Assembly (NCBI GenBank): GCA_048772705.1
Contig: JBLWGC010000026.1
Span: forward strand, 1-35,545
Source of the DNA: Leidyana gryllorum EB-2025a
Lineage: Eukaryota; Apicomplexa
Length of the DNA stretch: 35,545 nt
Reading direction: 5' to 3'
The notes beneath the pieces are model-generated. The model saw nothing but the letters and a program-made list of their open reading frames with translations, had not been told where the DNA came from and did not search any database. This document shows, one piece after another, positions 1 to 8,144 of this stretch. The position numbers and the translations under genes are program-made. How positions within the stretch are numbered: position 1 is the first letter of the stretch; each line of letters begins with the position of its first letter.

Positions 1-463
1 TAGCTCACACCCTAACAGACAAACCATCTAAACCAATATCACTCACACATAACCTTCCAGTCTCTGCTCCATATTCACTTTAGCAAACTGAGCATACTAC
101 ACATCACAGCACAGTTACCAAAATACACGCCATACACTCATACAATCATGCATCTCCAGCTCATATAGTCTCACCAATCAATACATAACAAGCACGATAC
201 CTGTCAACATACTTTAAGCAACGCAGCTATATCGTCACAGTCTTTTATTAGCACAATACACACCACATCAGACCTTACTTGCGCACGCTACAGCAACCGG
301 AACGTGTAGAGAATTGAAAGCTAAACAGTCGCAAACACGCAAACACAGTACAATGCAGCGATAAACAACCACATAAACCACATAATCCAAAAGCAAACAG
401 CAGTCACAACAGCCATCGAAGCCGACCGAAACGCCGAACCAAAGGTTACAGGCAAACTAGTCG
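1..463. repeat. Dispersed repeat X, tail end (copy 1)
   Basis: AT-rich, ACAC-rich non-coding sequence. It matches about 11553-12009 almost base for base, apart from small indels and scattered substitutions. Its first part also matches 21108-21208. The similarity to copy 2 stops at the shared bases AAACTAGTCG; beyond them the two copies join unrelated DNA. No convincing ORF is present. I do not recognise the family. Left of position 1 the repeat presumably continues outside the window. Confidence 0.8.
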
Positions 464-1149
464 GGGTTTGCCGACGTCCTCGGCGGCTGTCCGGACCTCC
501 TGGGGTTATATCCCCTATATGGCTCTCGTCCTGAACGTCCTCTCGGGGGTAACCTACCCGGTGGGGTGTTTACCACACGGGTTTTCGGTCGTGCTTTCGG
601 CGCGGGTCCCGTGATCATTGGGGTTTCCCGCGTGCGGTTTTGCCACTTAGGGCGGGCTAACGGGTGGAAACGGTTTCCAGTGTTAGGCGTGCCAGATATC
701 TCTATGGTAGAGGGTGAGCTCTCTCTGCGAGTGTCGCGTGCCTCGGTATCGCGAGGGAGAGGCTGTATCGGAGGAGCTGGTCGTCCCGATTTTTTACGAG
801 GAATTCGGGGTGATTTGCTGGCTCAAGGTCGGGCTGGGGGGAATTGTCGGCTGGAGGGGCTTCTCCAGCCGACGACCGAGCAACCACCGGTGTAGAACCG
901 TGGATCCCAGAGAAGCGCAGCCTGGGCCCGGATGTTCGAAGTCATCCGCGGGGCATTGGGGCGCCGCGCGGCAGGCGCGGGGGACTTCTTGGGAGCGGGG
1001 GTCTTTTTACCCTTGGGGGCCATTCTTAGTTCAGCGGTTACGTTTATACACTCTCGCGTACGTACTCTGCTCTGTAAAAATACCGTCCTACATCGGGAGA
1101 CGGCGTCTCCCGTCTCCCCTACTACTACTACCCGTGTCCTGGGCTAATC
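464..1149 (-). other. Unassigned fragment, possible start of a gag-like ORF
   Basis: GC-rich insert between X and the satellite. The most gene-like feature is a minus-strand ORF (1023 to 823) that begins MAPKGKKTPAPKKSPAP, a Lys/Pro/Ala-rich basic start like the N-terminus of a Gag or chromatin protein. Upstream of it lie a TATA-like GTATAAACG (about 1045-1053) and a perfect 19-nt palindrome, CGGGAGACGGCGTCTCCCG, at 1094-1112. The palindrome resembles the GTCTCC/GGAGAC hairpins in the LTRs elsewhere in the window, so this may be the 5' end of an LTR element oriented to the left and cut off at 464. No RT, protease or zinc-knuckle sequence is present. Overlapping plus-strand ORFs (566-895, 714-1196) look like chance products of GC-rich DNA. 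Function unknown. Confidence 0.35.
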
Positions 1150-2421
1150 ACACACTTGTTTCCTACTTGCTTGCTACTTGTTTGATACTTCTTTGAAACT
1201 TGTTTGCCACATGCTTTACACTTGCTTCCCACTTCTTTGCCACATCTTTCATACTTCTTTGACACTCAGTTGAGACTTGTTCGCCACATGTTAAACACTT
1301 TTCTGCCACATATTTCACACTTGTTTGATACTCGTTTGACACGTGCTTGCCACTTCTTCGCCACATGTTTAACACTTGTTTGAAACTCCGTTGAGACTTG
1401 TTCACCACATGTTTAACACTTTTTTCCCACATGTTCCACACTTGTTTGACACTCGTTTGAAACTTGTTTGCCGCATGCTTTACACTTGCTTGCCAGTTCT
1501 TTGCCACATGTTTAACACTTGTTTGAAACTCCGTTGAGACTTGTTCGCCACATGTTTAACACTTTTTTGCCACATGTTCCACACTTGTTTGACACTCGTT
1601 TGACACTTGTTTGCGACATGTTTGCGACATCTTTGGCACTTGTTTGCCACATGCTTTACACTTGCTTGCCAGTTCTTTGCCACATGTTTAACACTTGTTT
1701 GAAACTCCGTTGAGACTTGTTCGCCACATGTTTAACACTTTTTTGCCACATGTTCCACACTTGTTTGACACTCGTTTGACACTTGTTTGCGACATGTTTG
1801 CGACATGTTTGCGACATTTTTGGCACTTGTTTGCCACATGCTTTACACTTGTTTGCCAGTTCTTTGCCACATGTTTAACACTTGTTTGAAACTCCGTTGA
1901 GACTTGTTCGCCACATGTTTAACACTTTTTTGCCACATGTTCCACACTTGTTTGACACTCGTTTGACACTTGTTTGCGACATGTTTGCGACATCTTTTGG
2001 CACTTGTTTGCCACATGCTTTACACTTGTTTGCCAGTTCTTTGCCACATGTTTAACACTTGTTTGAAACTCCGTTGAGACTTGTTCGCCACATGTTTAAC
2101 ACTTTTTTGCCACATGCTTTACACTTGCTTGCCAGTTCTTTGCCACATGTTTAACACTTGTTTGAAACTCCGTTGAGACTTGTTCGCCACATGTTTAACA
2201 CTTTTTTGCCACATGTTCCACACTTGTTTCACACTCGTTTGACACTTGTTTGCGACATGTTTGCGACATCTTTGGCACTTGTTTGCCACATGCTTTACAC
2301 TTGTTTGCGAGTTGTTTGCAACATGTCTGAGACTTGTTGCGAACTTGTTTGACCCTTGCTTCGCGACATGTTTCACACTTGTTTGCAACATGTTCCAGGC
2401 TTGTTTGACACTGGTTTCCGA
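1150..2421. repeat. Satellite array A, 11-bp monomers in higher-order repeats
   Basis: The sequence is built almost entirely of 11-bp units of the type TTTGNCACWTG (for example TTTGACACTTG, TTTGCCACATG, TTTGCGACATG). A marker variant containing CCGTTGAGAC recurs at 1388, 1531, 1707, 1894, 2071 and 2170. The spacings are 143, 176, 187, 177 and 99 bp, which are 13, 16, 17, 16 and 9 monomers (one is 1 bp off). So there are higher-order blocks whose length changes by whole monomers. Both strands show long ORFs because three monomers make 33 bp, or 11 codons, with no stop. I take these as by-products of the repeat. The array ends abruptly at the E1 LTR, whereas array B continues at the same point. 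Confidence 0.93.
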
Positions 2422-2609
2422 TGTAATCTGGCCTACTCTGCTGCGCCGAGGGTGCCACTAGGCTTCTGTTTCTTAGATCCATCGTAAGTGTCCCGTTAGT
2501 CGTCGAGCAACAAAAAACAATCTGCACACGTGTGTCTATCTGCGTGTCTCTGTGTCTCCGTGACCGGGCCGGCCGGCACCGGAGACACAGAGACGTTGTC
2601 ACTACTACA
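2422..2609 (-). repeat. E1 3' LTR
   Basis: 188 bp with TG...CA ends (TGTAAT...CTACTACA as read on the plus strand), identical by eye to 7115-7302. It holds a hairpin at 2546-2594 whose arms are GTCTCTGTGTCTCCG and CGGAGACACAGAGAC: 15 bp perfectly paired around a GC-rich centre containing GGCCGGCC. The Pol stop codon (2605-2607) falls inside the first bases of this LTR. Confidence 0.95.
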
Positions 2610-5600
2610 CTCCTCCCCCTCCTTCCTGAGGAAAAGGGTTGCGGGGGTTCTGTTGATTCCACTTGGTTCTGAACTCTTCCACTAAGTCCGCGCCTTCTGC
2701 TTCCATCACTGTAGTCGCTGATTCCCAAGTCTTATCCGTGTAGCCCGCCCACTTCACGAGATATTCTATTCCCCCATGTGTCGGGCGCCATCCGACTATC
2801 GACTCCATGATATAGAGTTGTTCTGGTGGACTCGTTAGTGGGTCGGCTGGTGTGATGGGTTCTGGTAGTGCGTTGTATGGTTCGAGTCGGCTGATGTGGA
2901 ACTTGGGGAACAGTCCCCAGGACTGCGGTAGGTCCAGTACGTATGTCTCGTTGCTAGTCTTTCTGAGGATGCGGAATGGTCCGCAGAATGGCAGTGTCAG
3001 CTTGTTGCTAGGTACGTGGGTGAGGTCCTTCGTTTTCAGCAGAACTAGTTGGTTCTCTTCCAGTTGTTGTTCTTGTCTTCGTCGATCTGCCGTTCCTTTC
3101 TGTCGTTCGGACGCCTGTTTCAATCGGTCATAGGCCTCCTGTAGTTTCTGCATATACAACTTCCCCATCGTTGATCGTTGAGAACAGATGTCATGTAGAT
3201 TCGACGGGATGAACGTTGTCCTACCCGTGTCCAGTTCCAGCGGCGTCATACCTGTGGATGTCTGCACTGCTGAGTTGTAAGCCATCTCAGTGCTGGCTAT
3301 GTGGCGAGCCCAGTGGCTCGTGTGCCCTGCGAGTGCGCATCTGAGTATCTGTATCGTGGACCGATTCGCTCTCTCTGTCAGTCCATTGCTCTGTGGATGT
3401 CTTGAGGTTGTCATGGCTAGATTCACCCCCACTGAAGTCATTAACGCCTGCCAAAACTTAGCCGTGAACCGTGTGTCCCGATCTGAAATCACTTTCCGTG
3501 GTAGTCCGTGTATTCTGGCCACGTTCTCCAGAAATAGTTGAGCAGCTCCCTCTGATGTGATGGTTTTGCAGCATGGTATGAGTCGTATTCGTCTTGTCAG
3601 GCGGTCGGTTACCACCATAAGGTAATCTTGATTGGACTCTGCATCGCGGGGCAGTTCCAAGAAATCCAATCCCACCTCCGTCCACGGGAGCGTGGGGTTA
3701 GATATTGGGTGCAAAAGGCCATAGGGTCGGTGATTTCTCTTCTTTGCCCGCTGGCACACATCGCATGTTCTGCAGTACTCGATGACGTCGGCACCCATGC
3801 CGCGCCAGGCAAAAAGCGCCCTCACCCGGCCGACCGTCTTGTCGGCCGCCAGATGACCAGCCAGTGCACTGTCGTGGCTGTCGTGTATGATCCGCTTGAT
3901 CAATTGGTCGTCGGCGGGTATCTCAATCACGCCCTCTGGCGTGACCGGGACTCCGCGTATCCATTGGACCTCTCCGAATTTGCCTGCTTCCTCGGGTCTT
4001 TGTCGCCATGCCTCCCTGATCTGGTGCTCTAGTGAGGTCCCACTGCTGCTCTCTTCCGTGCTCGCTATTTCGGTCAGGGTTTGTTGCTGTTCCACGTGAA
4101 AGCATTCCCTTAAAGTGTCGTCCTTCTTTTCGGAATTTTTGCGGGGTCTACTCAGGAGATCCGCTATCACGTTCTGAGTACCCTTTATGTATTGGATTTC
4201 GATGTTGAGTTCGGCTAACGTGGCGAGCCACCGAACCTGTCTATCTGACAAGTGATTTTGGGTAAGGAGGTGGGTTAAGGGTTTGTGATCCGTTCTGATA
4301 AGCGTCTTCCTGCCGATCAACAAATATCGCCAATGTCGGCATGCCGTGACGATGGCCGTGAGTTCTCTCTCATGCGTAGGATAGCGCTGCTGTGTTGAGG
4401 TGAGTGTTTTGGAGAGGAACTCTATCGGTTTCAGGCCATCCGAGGTCTTCTCTTGTAATACAGCACCTATCGCTGTGAGGCTCGCATCTGCGTCGATGAC
4501 TAATTCCTTTATCTCGGGAGTTGGGAAATGGAGTTGTGTGGCGTTTATTAGTTGTGTCTTGAGCCCTTCGAGTGCTGCTACCCTTGCCTCTGTCCTCTCG
4601 ATTTTGTCTCCTGGTTTTTTCAGGCCGTGAGTGGCTTCATAAAGTGGTGTTGCTATGGCGGCGAAGTGACTAATGAATCTTCTATAGTAGTTGAACGTCC
4701 CCAAGACGCTCTGCATTTCTTTCAGCGTCCTCGGAAATTCAATCTGTCGCAGGGCCTCCGTTCGTTCTTTGATTGGTCGAATCCCTGTCTTGGATACAAT
4801 GTGACCCAGGAATTGCACTTCATGTTTGAAGAAGTGGGATTTGCGGGTGTGAATCACCAATCGTTCTTGATGCAATCGCTCTATCACCGTTGTCAGATGT
4901 CTTGCATGGTCCGCTTCACTCTTCCAGTATACCAGTACATCATCAAGGTATACAAATACCGACTGTCCAATAAGATCTCCCAATATACCGTTCATCAACA
5001 CCATGAATGTGGCTGGTGCGTTCGTGAGGCCGTTAGGCATCACTAGCCACTCGTATAATCCCCATGGCGTTGCGAAGGCTGTCAAGTGAGCGGAGTCGGG
5101 GTCCATGCGTACCTGATGGTATCCGGACTTGAGATCTAGGGTCGAAAACCATTGTGCGCCCGCTAGGCATTGCAACGCGTCTTCCAATGACGGTATGGGG
5201 GATGCTACCTTTCTCGATGCTTCGTTGAGGCGTCGATAGTCACAAACAAGCCGTGGTACCGCCGTGTCTTTCTTTGGCACGAAAAGACAGGGCGATGCCC
5301 AGCTGGATGAGCTTAGCCTTATTTTGCCCAGCTTTGTGAGGGTTGTGATCTGCTGTCGCAATTCGCCCATGAACTGCTGCGCTATCCGGTACGGTTGTCG
5401 GACAAACGGTCTGACCGCTGGGTCTTTCAACTCAATTCGATGGTCCACCCCTTTCCTTATAGGCGGCATGGGTGGTGTTTCTGCGAATATCGTGGGTCTG
5501 TCCGTCAATATGTGGAGATGCTGCACTGGGATGTCTATCGGCTCTTTTATGGGTTCGAATGACGAAGCCTTGGTTGCTACGTATGCCTCCCTTAAATCAC

Positions 5601-6006
5601 TCCTCATCCACTGATTAGTGGTTGTCGCTAGATTGAGAGGGATCATCACTCCTTCCAGGATGCAGATACGTTGATTCTCCCCTACCGCTATGCACAGCTG
5701 GAGTCGTTCGATGGCTTGTGTTGGTAGGATCAATTCGTAGGGTAAGCCCCCCACCACCGCGGCTTTGAGGGTCATGGACCTCCCTTTCGGGGTAATGACT
5801 TGCACTCTGGTCGTTGGGTAAGTGTTCGCCCCCGCCACGCCTCTCAACGTCACAGTCTCCTCCAGGCTTTTTAGTCGTAATTGGTGTAGCATTTCCTCTT
5901 GAATGCACGCCATATCTGCACCCGTATCGATCAATACGCAGGCATCTCTTCGCGTTTCATCTTGCTCTGGGTTCGCTATCTCCCACCGCGTTGTCACAGT
6001 AGGCAC
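2605..6006 (-). CDS. pol: E1 Pol polyprotein (PR-RT-RNase H-IN-chromodomain)
   Basis: A 1,133-residue polyprotein, a normal length for a chromovirus Pol. Aspartic protease: LIDTGAD near residue 27. Reverse transcriptase: DYRRLN, LDLKSGYHQV, and YLDD at residues 353-356 (4939-4950). RNase H: DADAS near 502, then THERE and RTDHKPL. Integrase: HHCC zinc finger around 705-755 (HDSHDSALAGH, then CRTCDVCQ), and a DDE core with DFLEL, SDRDTRF and HPQSNGLTERAN up to about 880. Chromodomain: around 1055-1110 (IEYLVKWAGYTDKTWE), which in this group is thought to guide integration to methylated-histone chromatin. The frame overlaps the end of Gag in the -1 frame, consistent with the ribosomal frameshifting known in the family. 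The final codons cross the polypurine tract into the LTR. Confidence 0.95.
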   Translation of the reverse strand: MPTVTTRWEIANPEQDETRRDACVLIDTGADMACIQEEMLHQLRLKSLEETVTLRGVAGANTYPTTRVQVITPKGRSMTLKAAVVGGLPYELILPTQAIERLQLCIAVGENQRICILEGVMIPLNLATTTNQWMRSDLREAYVATKASSFEPIKEPIDIPVQHLHILTDRPTIFAETPPMPPIRKGVDHRIELKDPAVRPFVRQPYRIAQQFMGELRQQITTLTKLGKIRLSSSSWASPCLFVPKKDTAVPRLVCDYRRLNEASRKVASPIPSLEDALQCLAGAQWFSTLDLKSGYHQVRMDPDSAHLTAFATPWGLYEWLVMPNGLTNAPATFMVLMNGILGDLIGQSVFVYLDDVLVYWKSEADHARHLTTVIERLHQERLVIHTRKSHFFKHEVQFLGHIVSKTGIRPIKERTEALRQIEFPRTLKEMQSVLGTFNYYRRFISHFAAIATPLYEATHGLKKPGDKIERTEARVAALEGLKTQLINATQLHFPTPEIKELVIDADASLTAIGAVLQEKTSDGLKPIEFLSKTLTSTQQRYPTHERELTAIVTACRHWRYLLIGRKTLIRTDHKPLTHLLTQNHLSDRQVRWLATLAELNIEIQYIKGTQNVIADLLSRPRKNSEKKDDTLRECFHVEQQQTLTEIASTEESSSGTSLEHQIREAWRQRPEEAGKFGEVQWIRGVPVTPEGVIEIPADDQLIKRIIHDSHDSALAGHLAADKTVGRVRALFAWRGMGADVIEYCRTCDVCQRAKKRNHRPYGLLHPISNPTLPWTEVGLDFLELPRDAESNQDYLMVVTDRLTRRIRLIPCCKTITSEGAAQLFLENVARIHGLPRKVISDRDTRFTAKFWQALMTSVGVNLAMTTSRHPQSNGLTERANRSTIQILRCALAGHTSHWARHIASTEMAYNSAVQTSTGMTPLELDTGRTTFIPSNLHDICSQRSTMGKLYMQKLQEAYDRLKQASERQKGTADRRRQEQQLEENQLVLLKTKDLTHVPSNKLTLPFCGPFRILRKTSNETYVLDLPQSWGLFPKFHISRLEPYNALPEPITPADPLTSPPEQLYIMESIVGWRPTHGGIEYLVKWAGYTDKTWESATTVMEAEGADLVEEFRTKWNQQNPRNPFPQEGGGGV
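2610..2635 (-). other. E1 polypurine tract
   Basis: Read on the minus strand this is a purine-rich run ending GGAGGGGGAGGAG directly against the LTR start TGTAG, the usual place for plus-strand DNA priming in LTR elements. It is also the last coding stretch of Pol (...EGGGGV). Confidence 0.8.
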
Positions 6007-7175
6007 GGTTGTTCCTGGCTCCCTTCCCCTTGGATTCCACTCGCCACGTGATCCTGGGAGTCCGTAAAATCCTCTCGGTGTTGGACAGTGAAGACTCTGC
6101 GTGCCTTCTGGTTCGTTGCATGATGTCTATCCGGTGCAGCTCGCCTTTTGGCCGTGACTCCATCACTACGGCTGAGCGGGCATTTCCATGCCATGTGATC
6201 TTGACTTCCACAATTGTAGCATCGCCTCTCCTTTGTACAAATCTCATGCGAGAAGGGACACTTTTCTCCCACGCGTGGTGGCTGTCGTGAAATTGCCAGG
6301 CAGTACTCTGGCCTCGTGGTTGGAGCCTGTGTGAGTAATGCGTACTGAAGCGCTCGATCATAAATGCTGTCCAGCTCCATTCCTAGACAGGATATGAGGG
6401 CCACCCGGTCCTTTTCTGGCAGTCCTCTGAAGAATAGATTGCTGAGAGCCGTTTTCCCCACTGAGCTTTCTATCTCTCTGGTGAGATTCCGGAATTCGGA
6501 CACGTAGGTCTCCATACTCCCTGACTTCGTCAGCTTCGTAAGTTTGGTCAGGTCGTCGTTCAGTGACTCATTGGTATCGAAAGCGGTTATCATTTTGTTG
6601 CGAAATTCTATCCACGTGCTGTCTAAGATACTGGGTCTTGCTAGGAACCACCTGGCTGCCGCTCCCGTTAAAAGTCTGCATGCCGCTCGAACCTTGCTTC
6701 GATCCTTTTGAATATCGCTCGCCACGAATCTGGCAGAACAACCATCAAGCCAGTCCCTGGCTTTGCCAAACTCCTTGCCACTGAAGGGATCGTGTTTCCT
6801 GAGTGCCTGCTCCGCCCGTGTTTCATCGGTCATGCCATCTTCTCCGCCCGTCTGCTTCGAGGGTCCGTTGGTCCGCCTTTGTTCACTTAGAGCCTCTGCT
6901 GCAATTCTGATCGCAATACGGATAAAATCCGATTCTGATACTGTTTCCAATTGGTCTAGTAGTCCGCCACCTTGATCCGCGCGATCCCTTGGTCCTTTCG
7001 TCGCGTAATCCGATTCCAACGCTGTAGGGTGTTGCTGTGCCGCGCTAGTCGTACTTTCGCTCTCCTGTTGGGTATTTAGTTCCTCCGGTCGATGTTGATA
7101 CGCACTGCTACCAGTGTAATCTGGCCTACTCTGCTGCGCCGAGGGTGCCACTAGGCTTCTGTTTCTTAGATCCAT
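5994..7175 (-). CDS. gag: E1 Gag with CCHC zinc knuckle, starting inside the LTR
   Basis: Gag forms the particle shell and binds the RNA genome. I place the start at the ATG at 7175 (MDLRNRSLVAPSAQQ), giving about 393 residues. It lies inside the 5' LTR, and the frame reads through the LTR end and the primer-binding site. The frame stays open upstream to 7295, but those codons cover the hairpin. A capsid-like middle region (about 6450-6790, with RDWLDGCSARFV and NLFFRGLPEKDRVAL) fits the retrotransposon gag family. One CCHC knuckle, CYNCGSQDHMAWKC, lies near 6160-6215. The same type of in-LTR start recurs in the other LTRs of the window, which supports this start choice. The alternative is initiation at an internal Met below the LTR. 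Confidence 0.85.
   Translation of the reverse strand: MDLRNRSLVAPSAQQSRPDYTGSSAYQHRPEELNTQQESESTTSAAQQHPTALESDYATKGPRDRADQGGGLLDQLETVSESDFIRIAIRIAAEALSEQRRTNGPSKQTGGEDGMTDETRAEQALRKHDPFSGKEFGKARDWLDGCSARFVASDIQKDRSKVRAACRLLTGAAARWFLARPSILDSTWIEFRNKMITAFDTNESLNDDLTKLTKLTKSGSMETYVSEFRNLTREIESSVGKTALSNLFFRGLPEKDRVALISCLGMELDSIYDRALQYALLTQAPTTRPEYCLAISRQPPRVGEKCPFSHEICTKERRCYNCGSQDHMAWKCPLSRSDGVTAKRRAAPDRHHATNQKARRVFTVQHREDFTDSQDHVASGIQGEGSQEQPCLL
7095..7114 (-). other. E1 primer-binding site
   Basis: Directly inside the 5' LTR the minus strand reads C-TGGTAGCAGTGCGTATC. TGGTAGCAG is what pairs with the 3' end of an initiator-Met tRNA, a common primer in Ty3/gypsy and Ty1 elements. The same TGGTAGCAGTG follows the E3 LTR at 15661-15671. 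Confidence 0.75.
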
Positions 7176-7302
7176 CGTAAGTGTCCCGTTAGTCGTCGAG
7201 CAACAAAAAACAATCTGCACACGTGTGTCTATCTGCGTGTCTCTGTGTCTCCGTGACCGGGCCGGCCGGCACCGGAGACACAGAGACGTTGTCACTACTA
7301 CA
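7115..7302 (-). repeat. E1 5' LTR with hairpin and gag start
   Basis: 188 bp, identical by eye to 2422-2609. The hairpin occupies 7239-7287. The gag ATG (7175) lies about 128 bp into the LTR, downstream of the hairpin. It abuts the gag zinc-knuckle region of E2 at 7303. Confidence 0.95.
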
Positions 7303-8144
7303 AAGAATGGACTATGCTACACATGTGGAGGAAGCGGACATCTTGCCCCGAATTGCCCTCATCGCGGGCAGCGGAAACCCCAACCAACTCCAAAACGCAA
7401 CTTTCCAATCACAACCAGCCTCACAGAGGACGAACAACACCATCTCGGCAGCGAGGATTTTCCCGAACGCCCCCACTCACAGTGATGGAGATCGGGGGCG
7501 CCAAGATCTTCCGAGCGGGAACGCAACGCAACGCCGCAGTCAGATGGTGGATAGGAACCAACGAGAAGCGCATTGCTGCGCTGTGTTTAGTGGACACGGG
7601 GGCGGAGCTTAATATTATCAGTCCAAACATGGTCAGGCAACTCAACCTAGCAGTGGACGAAAAGGCGGCAACCGAACTACACGGCATTGGCAACCAGCGA
7701 ACAGATGGCGAAGTATGGGTCCAATTAACCACACAAGGCGAACAACAGTACCAGCTACGTTTTCAAGTCGCGGAAGTGAAGCCTTATGACGTGATCTTGG
7801 GTGTGGACACTATTTGCGCACTCCGATTGGCAATTGGGACCAACCAAAGAGGAGAACTCACTATCCTCGAGCGGAAGGCACTAGAAGACCTGGACGACAA
7901 ACGACAAGTATGGCAACTCACTACAGCAACGGCACTCACCATCAAAGTTCCCGCCCAAGAGGAGTGGATCACCCGGGACTTTGGTCACCTCTTCAGAGCC
8001 CCGCAGAGCCGGCCACCATCACGTGGTTTCCATGACTTCGAGATCAAGCTGAAACCTGGAGCGGAACCTCATTTTGAAAGACCCTATGCATGCGGGGAGA
8101 GACAACGCCCGTAAATTGAGAGGCAAGTCCACGAACTACTCCAA

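Larger units (their letters stand above)
2422..7302 (-). mobile_element. E1: Ty3/gypsy chromovirus, whole-looking
   Basis: A 4,881-bp LTR retrotransposon reading right to left. It has 188-bp LTRs at both ends that look identical by eye, a primer-binding site beside the right LTR, Gag, a Pol polyprotein and a purine tract beside the left LTR. Both main frames are open throughout, so it looks whole and recent. Domain order PR-RT-RNase H-IN-chromodomain places it among the Metaviridae chromoviruses. The flanks do not show a target-site duplication: TCCGA lies on the left and AAGAA on the right. The left flank is satellite and the right flank is the gag gene of E2, so the copy is probably a recombinant of two insertions. 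Confidence 0.93.

Noticed and set aside
714-1196. 160-codon plus-strand ORF
   Set aside because: Overlaps other ORFs on both strands, runs into the satellite and shows no domain; GC-rich chance ORF.
1163-2391. Predicted proteins with 11-residue Lys/Gln repeats as LEA-like stress proteins
   Set aside because: They come from an 11-bp satellite that is open in several frames on both strands; no start context, conserved ends or codon bias.
4552-5046. 164-codon plus-strand ORF
   Set aside because: Antisense shadow of the RT domain of E1 Pol.
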